From a bacterium (GTDB lineage Bacteria; Bacteroidota; Bacteroidia; B-17B0; Aurantibacillaceae): a stretch of DNA of 55,142 nucleotides. The stretch is taken from the NCBI GenBank assembly GCA_029945625.1, contig JAQSCW010000054.1, positions 14,083-69,224 of the forward strand, written 5' to 3'. The position numbers were made by a program, and so were the translations under genes. The notes below the pieces were generated by a model that ran no database searches, was not told the origin of the DNA, and worked only from the letters and a program-made list of their open reading frames with translations. This document shows, in pieces, positions 43,673-52,079 of the stretch. Every line of letters begins with the position of its first letter. Position 1 is the first letter of the stretch.

Positions 43673-45667
43673 ATGCAGATGAAAAAAAATCTACTTGGTC
43701 TGGGCTTATCTTTGTTAGCAGGACTAAACCTTATTGCTCAAACGCCGCGCATGTCGCTTTTTGAAGAATTCACCGGTGAAAACTGTCCTCCCTGCGCTTC
43801 TACAAACCCGGGCTTGAACGCGATTTTACTTTCTCCGCTCAACGCCACAAAAGTAATTCCATTAAAATGGCAAGTTCCCATTCCTTCGGCACCAACTAAT
43901 ACATGGTCGCTGTACAAAACGAATCAGGTTGAAATTGACTGGCGTTATAAATCTACCTCACTTGGCGGATACGGGTACTTTAGTCAATGGACCTCAGGCA
44001 CCGCCCCTACAAGTGGCATCAATGCCGCACCAACGGGATTTTTTGACGGTCAACACCAATGGGTATTTGGCGCGGCTTCTGATCATCCTGCTTACGTAAC
44101 CAATGCGGTTATTTCTGCTGCACAATCCTATACTTCTGCATTTTCAATCAGCATGCTACACGACTGGAACATTGGGCAGAGCGCCGTAGTAGTGACGGTT
44201 AACATCACTGCTTCCGCTAATTTCAATTCCGTTGGGCCCCTGATCTTCCGTTGTGTGATGGTAGAACGTTTAATACAGTTTGCTACGGCACCGGGAACTA
44301 ACGGCGAAAAGATCTTTGAAGATGTGGTAATCAAATCTTATCCTTCACTTCAGGGTGGCACGTCCATGGCAACCGGTTGGATTACCGGTCAAACTCAGAG
44401 TTTTGTCTTAACCTGCGCCGTACCTTCCTACATTAGGGACATTAAACAAATCAGCATGGTAGGATTTATTCAGGATGACGGAAACAGAACAGTAGCTCAG
44501 GCCACCCGCTCACAGGCAAATAATGATGCAGTGGCTGTATCTACAAAACTAGACCCCGTATGCACGTCCACCGCGGCCCCTTTAATCACCGTTTCGAATA
44601 GTGGCGCGAGTTCTATTTCAAACATGACTATTGCTTCTTATGTTGATGGAATTGCGGGAGGAACTACTACCTGGGCCGGCAATCTTGCTTCGGGTGCCAG
44701 CACTACCATTTTGCTAAATTCGATTACAAGTCCGGCCGGAGCCGGCGCTCATACCTTTTCGTATAACATTACGGCCATGAATGGCGTTGATTTTAATATG
44801 GCAAATAACGGCAATAAAGTTTCTTTTGTTGTGGGAACAGGTGCCAGTGGTAATACTATTGCTGAGGGTTTTACTTCAACTGTTTTTCCTCCAGCAGCTT
44901 GGACTTCCGTAAATGTTAACGGCGGTATTACCTGGTCGCGATCAACTGTTGCGGGCGGGTATTTTCAAACGCCTTACCAATCCGGTAAATATGATTTTTA
45001 CAGCAATACGGTGATTGGAGATGTAGATGAACTTTATTTGCCACCCACTGATTTGCGAGGTGGAAATTCTGTTATTATGACTTTTGATTATGCTTATGCG
45101 CAACGCGACCTGTCGAGTAACGACCGCCTTGAAGTATTGGTGTCGAGCGACTGCGGCGCCACTTGGACCAGTGTGTTTGACAAAGCGGGTGCTGCTTTAA
45201 AAACTGCTCCCCCGGCCGGTGGACTGGTATATGTTCCGGATCCAACCGATTTCGCACAATGGCAAACCGCCATGTTAAGCCTTCCGGGCTTTAATCAGGC
45301 GTCGGTACTTTGTAAATTCAGAGTTACCAACGATAATGGGAATAATCTGTACATCGATAACGTAAATTTGGTGCAGTCAAGTCCTTCGGGAATTACGGGG
45401 CACCCTACTTCAGGAATCAGTGCTGAGATTTACCCTAACCCTTCAAACGGGGTGGCAACAATTGAGTTAAACGGTGTTGTTTCAGGTTCAACGAAGATTA
45501 CCATTCTTAATGCACTGGGCCAGCGCGTATACAGCAGTGAGAGAACTTTAACGGAGGGCGACAACATACTCCCCCTCGACCTGCAAACTTTTCCGAGTGG
45601 TCTTTATCATATAACGCTTGAAAACAAGGGCCTTACCTGCACTAAGAAACTTACCCTGATCCGCTAA
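43673..45667 (+). CDS. Secreted Omp28-like protein with CPPC motif and type IX sorting domain
   Basis: A 664-residue protein with a signal peptide ending near LIAQ (residue 23); ATG at 43679 is an equal start candidate. MSLFEEFTGENCPPCASTNPG carries CPPC (38-41) in a thioredoxin-like fold, as in Omp28-related surface proteins. Central beta-sandwich regions follow, including AEGFTSTVFPPAAWTSVNVN and DELYLPPTDLRG...VIMTFDYAYAQRD, a choice-of-anchor-like module. The sorting domain begins AEIYPNPSNG and ends KKLTLIR. It is thus a surface protein with a possible redox centre. The neighbouring gene is a paralogue over its full length. Confidence 0.82.
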   Translation: MQMKKNLLGLGLSLLAGLNLIAQTPRMSLFEEFTGENCPPCASTNPGLNAILLSPLNATKVIPLKWQVPIPSAPTNTWSLYKTNQVEIDWRYKSTSLGGYGYFSQWTSGTAPTSGINAAPTGFFDGQHQWVFGAASDHPAYVTNAVISAAQSYTSAFSISMLHDWNIGQSAVVVTVNITASANFNSVGPLIFRCVMVERLIQFATAPGTNGEKIFEDVVIKSYPSLQGGTSMATGWITGQTQSFVLTCAVPSYIRDIKQISMVGFIQDDGNRTVAQATRSQANNDAVAVSTKLDPVCTSTAAPLITVSNSGASSISNMTIASYVDGIAGGTTTWAGNLASGASTTILLNSITSPAGAGAHTFSYNITAMNGVDFNMANNGNKVSFVVGTGASGNTIAEGFTSTVFPPAAWTSVNVNGGITWSRSTVAGGYFQTPYQSGKYDFYSNTVIGDVDELYLPPTDLRGGNSVIMTFDYAYAQRDLSSNDRLEVLVSSDCGATWTSVFDKAGAALKTAPPAGGLVYVPDPTDFAQWQTAMLSLPGFNQASVLCKFRVTNDNGNNLYIDNVNLVQSSPSGITGHPTSGISAEIYPNPSNGVATIELNGVVSGSTKITILNALGQRVYSSERTLTEGDNILPLDLQTFPSGLYHITLENKGLTCTKKLTLIR

Positions 45668-45686
45668 CGTGCTTTGTGATTTTTGA

Positions 45687-45719
45687 AAGCCCTGCCGCAT
45701 CTACCGGCGGGGCTTTTTA
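45687..45719 (+). terminator. Intrinsic terminator
   Basis: AAGCCCTGCCG (45687-45697) pairs with CGGCGGGGCTT (45705-45715) with one G-T pair, then T residues to 45718. It ends the first CPPC gene. Confidence 0.88.
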
Positions 45720-45825
45720 ATGCTTTTAAACTGCCACTTATGGTGGGAGATTCGCCATTTATCTTAAAAACCGGCAACAATCCCGCTTTTAACATTAATC
45801 TTATGGTAGATTACAAATACATAAG

Positions 45826-45833
45826 TATATTTG
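45826..45833 (+). promoter_or_regulatory. -7 promoter element for the second CPPC gene
   Basis: TATATTTG matches TAnnTTTG, 40 bp before the start. It lies in an imperfect palindrome around ACAAATA (45813-45819) and TATTTGT. Confidence 0.5.
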
Positions 45834-45873
45834 TTATACACTTAAACAATTAACAATATTAATTTAACACATC

Positions 45874-47856
45874 ATGAAAAAAAATCTACTAGCCTTTGGT
45901 TTGGTGATAATGGGAGCGAGTTTGTTAGCTCAGACGCCGCGCTTATCATTATATGAAGAATTCACCGGCGAAACATGTCCGCCCTGTGCCTCCACTAACC
46001 CTGGTTTGAATATTAAGTTGGCTGCTAATTACAACTTAATTGCAGCTATCAAATGGCAGGTGCCTATTCCAAGTGCGCCTTCTAATACTTGGTCTTTGTA
46101 CCAAACCAACAAAACCGAAATCGATTGGAGATGGAGAACAACTGCTAATGGAGGTTACGGTTATACGCCGGCTATTAATTCAGCTCCATCAAGCAAAATT
46201 GATGGGCAGGAAGCTACTGTCTTTGGCGCTTCTTCGGGTCATCCCGCCAATTTAACTAATGGCGTGATTGCTACCGCGCAATCGTATACATCGGCATTTT
46301 CTATTACGATGCAACGGGATTGGAACTACAACTGTAGTGCCATCACTTTAACAGTGAATATCACAGCGAGTGCACCTTTCTCAGCTTCTGCTGCCGGAAA
46401 GTTGAAATTTCGTTGTGTTATGGTGGAGCGTTTGATCCAGTTCTCGGTGCAACCGGGTACTAACGGCGAAAAAGATTTCGAAGATGCTGCTATTAAGTCA
46501 TTCCCTACACTTCAGAATGGAACAGCCATGGCTGATAACTGGACTATTGGCCAGAGTATGACCTTCACCATGAGTTGCGCGATTCCTTCTTATACCAGAA
46601 AAAAATCAGAGATTGCCTTTGTAGGATTTATTCAGGATGATGGAAACCAAAAGATAGCGCAAGCTTGCAGAGCGGCTAAAGCTCCACTTCCTCCGGATGG
46701 ACTTTCCACCCTTGCAGCAAATGTGAACGTAACCTGTTCTAATGCCATCACTCCTAAGATTACCGTAAACAATACCGGCGCCAATGCCATTACTTCAATT
46801 GACGTGATGCCATACATTGACGGAGTTGCCGGTGCCTTAATCAACTGGACCGGTAATATTGCGATCGGAACCACTACCACCATTTCGCTGGGCTCTGTTC
46901 CTGCACCAACAGTTGCTGGTGCACATACGTTTTCATATAATGTCGTTAACATGAATTCTCCTGTATTTAATATCACAGGTAATTCAAGTAAAGTTTCATT
47001 CTTAGTGGTGGGTAGTTATCAAGGAACTCCGGTTGCTGAAGGCTATACTTCTACTGTTTTTCCTCCGACAGGCTGGGCACTTTCCAATGCTGATCAGGGT
47101 GGAGCTACCTGGAACAGAAACACCCTTACCGGTGGGTACTTCCAATTACCAATGATGTCGGCTAAATATGATTTCTATTCCAACTCAGTGGTTGGGGACA
47201 TGGATGATTTTTACTTGCCGCCAATGGATCTTTCCGGAACTGCTGCGCCGGATATGACATTTGATTATGCCTATTGCCAACGCACCACTGCTAGTAATGA
47301 TAAATTGGATGTGTTAGTATCTGACAACTGCGGAAATACCTGGACCAGCGTTTGGTCCAAGTCAGGAGCTGCCTTAGCCACTTCTGCACAAAGTCCGTTA
47401 AGCAATGCTCCGTACCTGCCTAATACCTCTGATTTCGGTGATTGGCAAACTGCATTGGTAAATTTAAGCGGTTACAATAAAAACAATTTATTGGTGAAAT
47501 TCCAAACCACTTCCGATAACGGAAATAACCTGTATTTGGATAACGTGAACCTGAGCCAGAAATCACCATTGCCAAATGGAATTTCGAAAAACAGCAATTC
47601 AGCGTTTAACCTTAACATTTACCCTAATCCGGCAAATGGTACTGCAAACCTAAACATCACAGTTGCTACTGCAGGTGATTCAAAGGTAACCGTGATAAAT
47701 ACACTTGGTCAGATTGTGTTTGAAAAGAACTCCACATTGACCGCCGGCTCAAATGCAATTGCAGTAGATGTGAAAGAATTTGCCAATGGTGTGTATTACG
47801 TGGTGGTTGATACAAACACCGGTTCACTCACCAAAAAATTAACAGTATCTAAATAA
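45874..47856 (+). CDS. Secreted Omp28-like protein with CPPC motif and type IX sorting domain (paralogue)
   Basis: A 660-residue protein, collinear with the preceding one. The signal peptide ends at LLAQ (residue 20). LSLYEEFTGETCPPCASTNPG holds CPPC at 35-38, and IKWQVPIPSAPSNTWSLYQT and the later CRVMVERLIQF-like and VGFIQDDGN segments are shared with its partner. So are AEGYTSTVFPPTGW and DDFYLPPMDLSG...MTFDYAYCQR. The sorting domain begins LNIYPNPANG and ends KKLTVSK. It has its own promoter and terminator, so the pair is a tandem duplication with independent expression. Possible role: extracellular thiol-disulfide work or structural surface protein. Confidence 0.82.
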   Translation: MKKNLLAFGLVIMGASLLAQTPRLSLYEEFTGETCPPCASTNPGLNIKLAANYNLIAAIKWQVPIPSAPSNTWSLYQTNKTEIDWRWRTTANGGYGYTPAINSAPSSKIDGQEATVFGASSGHPANLTNGVIATAQSYTSAFSITMQRDWNYNCSAITLTVNITASAPFSASAAGKLKFRCVMVERLIQFSVQPGTNGEKDFEDAAIKSFPTLQNGTAMADNWTIGQSMTFTMSCAIPSYTRKKSEIAFVGFIQDDGNQKIAQACRAAKAPLPPDGLSTLAANVNVTCSNAITPKITVNNTGANAITSIDVMPYIDGVAGALINWTGNIAIGTTTTISLGSVPAPTVAGAHTFSYNVVNMNSPVFNITGNSSKVSFLVVGSYQGTPVAEGYTSTVFPPTGWALSNADQGGATWNRNTLTGGYFQLPMMSAKYDFYSNSVVGDMDDFYLPPMDLSGTAAPDMTFDYAYCQRTTASNDKLDVLVSDNCGNTWTSVWSKSGAALATSAQSPLSNAPYLPNTSDFGDWQTALVNLSGYNKNNLLVKFQTTSDNGNNLYLDNVNLSQKSPLPNGISKNSNSAFNLNIYPNPANGTANLNITVATAGDSKVTVINTLGQIVFEKNSTLTAGSNAIAVDVKEFANGVYYVVVDTNTGSLTKKLTVSK

Positions 47857-47868
47857 CAATCCACTTCT

Positions 47869-47902
47869 AAAGCCCTGCTGTTAAAGGCAGCAGGGCTTTT
47901 AT
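47869..47902 (+). terminator. Intrinsic terminator
   Basis: AAAGCCCTGCTG (47869-47880) pairs perfectly with CAGCAGGGCTTT (47888-47899), then T and A/T residues. The 12-bp stem ends the second CPPC gene, 15 bp before the next start. Confidence 0.9.
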
Positions 47903-47916
47903 TTTAAACACCATCC

Positions 47917-48690
47917 ATGAAAAAATCGTTTTTATTTCTAGTACTTGCTGCTTCGTTTAAGTTTTCTGCACAAACCAGTATTGCCCTCTCAGTGCAAAGC
48001 ACCAGCGCAGCCATTCCTGCAAGTTCTACCCTCTCAACCACAACTGTTCCTCTTCAAAAGAACACCATTACCGTGGATGTTAAAAACACCAGCGCTGTTA
48101 CACATACCTATGATGTGAAGCGGTATGATGTGGTCATCAACATGAAAGGACGCGGCGACAGCGCCGTTGCAAACTTTTGTTTTGCCACCCTGTGCACCGG
48201 TAAAGAAGTGACCTTATCTTTAGTTCCATTAATTCTTAAAGCCGGGGAAAGCGCTTCAACAGACACCAGCGCAGATTATAACATGCTGGATGCCGATCTT
48301 ATTGAAGCTTCGGCACTAGGGTTTTCCAGCGTAAAGTATACCGTTTTTGAATCAAATAATCACAACGATTCTGTTCAGTTCACCATTAAATACAATGCTA
48401 ATCTAATGCTCACAGGTTTGAAAGAACTTAGTCAGAACCTGTCAAGTTTTGGTGTTTTTCCAAATCCGGCAAAAGGAAATACAACCATTTCTTTTATGAG
48501 CAACAAAGAAAACACAGCAAACATTTTTGTGGTGAATACCATCGGCCAAACTGTAATTTCTAAGGAAGTGACTTTAGTATCCGGCAAAAATTCCGTTCCA
48601 CTAGACCTTCAAGGTCTGCCTTCGGGAGTGTACTTTGTGCAAGTAAAGGATGGTGAAATTAACCTTAGCAAAAAGCTAATTATAGAGTAA
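47917..48690 (+). CDS. Small secreted protein with type IX sorting domain
   Basis: A 257-residue protein. The signal peptide ends near FKFSAQ (residue 19). Residues 20-165 form a single beta-sandwich-like region (TITVDVKNTSAVTHTYDVKRYDVVINMKGRG-type segments and two cysteines, FCFATLCTG). The sorting domain begins FGVFPNPAKG and ends KKLIIE and is very similar to that of the two CPPC proteins. It lacks the CPPC domain. It begins directly after the terminator of the previous gene, so expression depends on read-through or an undetected promoter. Confidence 0.78.
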   Translation: MKKSFLFLVLAASFKFSAQTSIALSVQSTSAAIPASSTLSTTTVPLQKNTITVDVKNTSAVTHTYDVKRYDVVINMKGRGDSAVANFCFATLCTGKEVTLSLVPLILKAGESASTDTSADYNMLDADLIEASALGFSSVKYTVFESNNHNDSVQFTIKYNANLMLTGLKELSQNLSSFGVFPNPAKGNTTISFMSNKENTANIFVVNTIGQTVISKEVTLVSGKNSVPLDLQGLPSGVYFVQVKDGEINLSKKLIIE

Positions 48691-48739
48691 ATGGCGGCCC
48701 AAATGCCCGATTTTCTTAGTTTGACATCATAAATAAGTG

Positions 48740-48768
48740 AACCCCGGTTTTTCCGGGGTTTCTTCTTT
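48740..48768 (+). terminator. Intrinsic terminator
   Basis: AACCCCGG (48740-48747) pairs with CCGGGGTT (48753-48760) around a TTTTT loop, followed by a T-rich tract. Confidence 0.85.
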
Positions 48769-48828
48769 TAATTACTCTCCCATCTTTCATTTTTTTTTAG
48801 TTTCTTTGCGTCTTAATTAGAACGTGTT

Positions 48829-49839
48829 ATGGAATTATATTTAGACTCAGCCAATTTAAAAGAAATTGAAGAAGGTTTTAAATTGGGCTTTTTGAACGGT
48901 TTAACCACCACGCCTACTTTTATGCAAAAAGAAGGCATCACCGATATTGACGGTACCATTGTAAAACTTAGCAAGATGGTGCCCGTGCTTCAAATTGAAG
49001 CGCTTGGGAACTCAGCAGAGGAAGTGTTAGCGGAAGCAGAACGTCAACTGGCACTGGGTCTTGATCCAAAAAAAACAGTATTTAAAATCCCTGTTTCCCT
49101 TGAAGGTGTTCGTGCCTGTAAACTGCTGCGCGACAAAGGGTATTTGGTGAATGTGCATTTGGTTTACACCTTGCAACAAGCCTATATGGCCATGCAGGCC
49201 GGGGCCTCTTACGTTTGTCCACTGGTAGGACGATTACAAGATCAGGGACATGATGCACTGGCGCTGGTGCAACAATGTATCGACGCAGTAGACCTTTATG
49301 GCTACGATACCAAGATCATGTTCTCTTCGGTACGACATGCCGAACACGTGAGAAATGCCATCAATCTGGGCGTTCACACCATCACTGTTCCACTTAAAGT
49401 GTTAAAACAACTCACCGAAAATAACTTCACCACTCTGGGAACCGATCAGTTCATCAGCGATACCCGCCTCATGATGGTGCGTGTGAAAGAGGCCATTAAT
49501 GGCATTAATCCAATTGTGGCAGAAGACACGAGCATTACCGATGCCATTATAAAAATGACCGAATATAATTTTGGTGCTGTCACCGTTATTAAGAAAGACG
49601 GCACTATTAAAGGTGTGTTTACCGATGGCTCATTAAGAAAACTATTAATGGACAAGGGCCGCGACATTCTTTCAAAAAAATTGAGCGATCTCGAGTACCG
49701 CGCTGCCATCACTATTGAAGGAAACGTACTTTTAAATGATGCCAGCGGACTCTTCAAAAAAACGCAGGTAGATACCATTGTGGTGACTGAGAACGGCAAA
49801 CCAATAGGAATGCTGGATATTCAGGATTTAAAATCTTAA
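48829..49839 (+). CDS. Transaldolase/fructose-6-phosphate aldolase-like protein fused to a CBS pair
   Basis: A 336-residue protein. Residues 1-220 are a TalC/FSA-type barrel (MELYLDSANLKEIEEG, FKIPVSLEGVRACKLL with the Schiff-base K86). Residues about 225-336 are two CBS motifs closest in pattern to those of arabinose-5-phosphate isomerase KdsD (IKGVFTDGSLRKLL, GMLDIQDL). By hand alignment to E. coli FSA the active site is altered: N28 is T28 (GLTTTPT), Q59 is E57, T109 is H110 and Y131 is L132 (CPLVGRLQDQG). It should still form a lysine imine but probably on a different sugar. The next gene is a KdsC-like phosphatase, suggesting a sugar-acid or octulosonate-like route regulated by a nucleotide on the CBS pair. 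Confidence 0.85.
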   Translation: MELYLDSANLKEIEEGFKLGFLNGLTTTPTFMQKEGITDIDGTIVKLSKMVPVLQIEALGNSAEEVLAEAERQLALGLDPKKTVFKIPVSLEGVRACKLLRDKGYLVNVHLVYTLQQAYMAMQAGASYVCPLVGRLQDQGHDALALVQQCIDAVDLYGYDTKIMFSSVRHAEHVRNAINLGVHTITVPLKVLKQLTENNFTTLGTDQFISDTRLMMVRVKEAINGINPIVAEDTSITDAIIKMTEYNFGAVTVIKKDGTIKGVFTDGSLRKLLMDKGRDILSKKLSDLEYRAAITIEGNVLLNDASGLFKKTQVDTIVVTENGKPIGMLDIQDLKS

Positions 49840-49846
49840 CATTAGT

Positions 49847-49869
49847 AAGCCCTGCAAAGGGCTTTTTTT
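49847..49869 (+). terminator. Terminator hairpin abutting the next start codon
   Basis: AAGCCC (49847-49852) pairs with GGGCTT (49859-49864), then T to 49869. The ATG of the HAD gene begins at 49870. The short 6-bp stem may allow read-through. Confidence 0.7.
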
Positions 49870-50577
49870 ATGACAGAAATTGAAAATTTATATTCGTTTA
49901 TCGGGGGCCGCTTTGTAAGTCCTTCTAACGAAATTCAGGCCAAACTGTATAACATCAGAGCTTTTGTTTTTGATTGGGACGGTGTGTTTAATGATGGTCA
50001 AAAGAACGCGCATGGCAGCAGCAATTTTAGTGAAGTGGATAGCATGGGCACCAATTTATTGCGCTTCTCTCATTTTTTAAAACAAGGTGGCTTGCCCATC
50101 ACCGCCATCATTAGCGGAGAAAAAAATGAAACCGCATTTTTTTTCTCCGAACGCGAATGTTTCCATTATTCCTTTTTTAAAGTGCCCCACAAAAAAGCAG
50201 CACTTGATTTTATTTGCGAAAAAGAAAATATCAGTCCCGACCAAGTAGCGTATTTTTTTGATGATGTATTGGATCTTCCCATTGCAGAATTATGCGGCAT
50301 TCGCATCTTAATTAATCAAAAGGCAAATCCTTTATTTACACATTACTGCATAAAAAATAAATTGGTTGATTATCTCACGGCTAATTGCGGCGGACATTTT
50401 GCCGTTCGTGAGTCGACTGAGCTGCTGTGCGGACTAAACGATAATTTTAATGAAGTGATTGAAGACAGAGTAAAAAATTCGGCACATTACCAAACCTATA
50501 TTCAGGCGAGGCGACAAATAAAACCCGAATTTTTCACCCTAAAAGACGGGGCCATCCTTCCTGTGAAGATGGCGTAA
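49870..50577 (+). CDS. HAD-superfamily phosphatase, KdsC-like
   Basis: A 235-residue protein. HAD motif I is D35-x-D37 in AFVFDWDGVFNDG, motif II is ITAIISGEKNE, and the KPxxx lysine of motif III lies in FFKVPHKKAALDFICEK. Motif IV is VAYFFDDVLDLPI. This is the cap-less C0 layout of Kdo-8-phosphate phosphatase, but with a C-terminal extension of about 55 residues and an N-terminal extension of about 25. It is likely to dephosphorylate a sugar-acid phosphate made with the upstream aldolase. Its start follows directly on a terminator T run, so the first codon is uncertain. Confidence 0.82.
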   Translation: MTEIENLYSFIGGRFVSPSNEIQAKLYNIRAFVFDWDGVFNDGQKNAHGSSNFSEVDSMGTNLLRFSHFLKQGGLPITAIISGEKNETAFFFSERECFHYSFFKVPHKKAALDFICEKENISPDQVAYFFDDVLDLPIAELCGIRILINQKANPLFTHYCIKNKLVDYLTANCGGHFAVRESTELLCGLNDNFNEVIEDRVKNSAHYQTYIQARRQIKPEFFTLKDGAILPVKMA

Positions 50578-50597
50578 TCCTTTTTAATTTTTTGTGT

Positions 50598-51134
50598 ATG
50601 CAAACAGAAAACCTGCGGTATCCCATAGGGCATTTTGTGGCCCCTGCCCACTATGCAACGGACGACATAACTAATTATGTTTCAACCATCGAAGCATTTC
50701 CTGCCAAACTAAGGAAAACAGTTGCTTCCTTATCTGAAAGTCAATTGGACACTGTTTACCGCCCCGGAGGCTGGACGGTGCGGCAAGTAGTGAATCATTG
50801 TGCCGATAGCCACATGAATGCCTTTATCCGTCACAAACTGGCTGTAACAAGCCATGAACCCACTATAAATCCCTATCCGGAGGCGCTGTGGGCCGAATTA
50901 GCAGATGGTAAGAGTTTGCCTATTGAAGCGTCTATTAAGATCCTCGAGGGGCTTCATCTACGTTGGGCAGTTCTTTTAAAATCGCTTCAGCAAGAACAAT
51001 GGCAACGGAGCTTCTATCATCCCGAAAAGGGGAGAAAGATCAGCCTCGAAGAAAGCGCAGGTTCATACGCCTGGCATTGTAACCACCATTTGGCGCATAT
51101 CACAGAGCTCAAGAAAAGGATGAATTGGCTATAA
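50598..51134 (+). CDS. YfiT/DinB-like metal-dependent transferase
   Basis: About 178 residues from ATG 50598 (a TTG two codons earlier is less likely). A four-helix DinB-like fold: opening YPIGHFVAP, the first metal histidine in WTVRQVVNHCADSHMNAFIR, and the pair in YAWHCNHHLAHITELKK. Relatives in Bacillus (YfiT, BstA) are bacillithiol S-transferases or metal-dependent hydrolases. Bacteroidota make bacillithiol in some lineages, so a thiol-transferase role is plausible. It lies 20 bp after the HAD gene on the same strand without obvious link. Confidence 0.85.
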   Translation: MQTENLRYPIGHFVAPAHYATDDITNYVSTIEAFPAKLRKTVASLSESQLDTVYRPGGWTVRQVVNHCADSHMNAFIRHKLAVTSHEPTINPYPEALWAELADGKSLPIEASIKILEGLHLRWAVLLKSLQQEQWQRSFYHPEKGRKISLEESAGSYAWHCNHHLAHITELKKRMNWL

Positions 51135-51162
51135 ATTCCTTCCTCATTTTCCCTCTTCTTCG

Positions 51163-51170
51163 TAACTTTG
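51163..51170 (+). promoter_or_regulatory. -7 promoter element for the hydroxylase/helicase pair
   Basis: TAACTTTG matches TAnnTTTG and lies 7 bp before ATG 51177, so the transcript would start at or very near the start codon. Confidence 0.45.
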
Positions 51171-51176
51171 CGTCCA

Positions 51177-52079
51177 ATGAACGAGTTAAGAGAAATCTTA
51201 CTATTTAAACTTTCTATTCCAATATACGCCTTTGTAATTGGACTTGAACTCATATATAGCTATTGGCACGAAAAAAAATACTATTCCGCAAAAGGAATAG
51301 CCGCCAACCTTTACCTTTCTTTATTGAACGGCGGACTCGATCTACTGGTTCGAGGATTGTGTTTGGGAGTACTTTGGTATTTCTACCAATTCAAAGTTGT
51401 AAGCATCGACGCCGGCATTCATCCAATTTTATATTGGGTGGTCCTTATTTTAGCGGAAGATTTTATGTTTTACTGGCTCCATCGGGTTGATCATTATTGT
51501 CGGTTGTTTTGGGCCGTACACATAACGCATCACTCCTCAGAAGAATTTAATTTAACAGTAGGTTTCCGTTCTTCCGTGCTCCAGCCACTTTACCGCTTTA
51601 TTTATTTTATTCCGCTCTCCTTTCTGGGATTTAATCCTATGGATGTTATTTTTGTTTATGCCGCCACCCAAATTTACGGCATTCTCTTGCACACAAAATC
51701 GGTTGGTAAATTGGGTTTTATGGAATGGATCTTTTCAACTCCATCGCACCATCGCGTGCATCATGCCAGTAACGCGAAATATTTGGATAAGAACATGGGC
51801 ATGGTATTAATTATTTGGGACCGTTTGTTTGGAACCTTTCAGGCCGAAGATGCCGAAGAACCGGTAGTATTTGGACTTACAAAAAACATTGAAACTCACC
51901 ATCCCCTAAAAATGATATTTCATGAATGGCAAAATATGGCGCATGATATTTCACACCTAAACGTACCGTTTAAAACCAAACTAATGTACGTGTTTGGCCC
52001 TCCGGGCTGGAGTCACGATGGCAGCCGCAAAACATCAGCACAATTGCGTGCCGAACTCAAAAAGAAAGAATCTTTCTAA
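51177..52079 (+). CDS. Fatty acid hydroxylase / sterol desaturase-family protein
   Basis: About 300 residues from ATG 51177. Four to five membrane helices carry the three histidine clusters of the di-iron family: FYWLHRVDH (HxxxH), FWAVHITHHSSE (HxxHH) and HHRVHHASN (HxxHH). The family hydroxylates or desaturates lipids using O2 and a di-iron centre in the membrane. In bacteria the substrate may be fatty acids, carotenoids or sterol-like lipids; the sequence does not decide. Its stop codon overlaps the start of the helicase gene by one base (TAATG), so they are coupled in translation despite unrelated functions. Confidence 0.88.
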   Translation: MNELREILLFKLSIPIYAFVIGLELIYSYWHEKKYYSAKGIAANLYLSLLNGGLDLLVRGLCLGVLWYFYQFKVVSIDAGIHPILYWVVLILAEDFMFYWLHRVDHYCRLFWAVHITHHSSEEFNLTVGFRSSVLQPLYRFIYFIPLSFLGFNPMDVIFVYAATQIYGILLHTKSVGKLGFMEWIFSTPSHHRVHHASNAKYLDKNMGMVLIIWDRLFGTFQAEDAEEPVVFGLTKNIETHHPLKMIFHEWQNMAHDISHLNVPFKTKLMYVFGPPGWSHDGSRKTSAQLRAELKKKESF

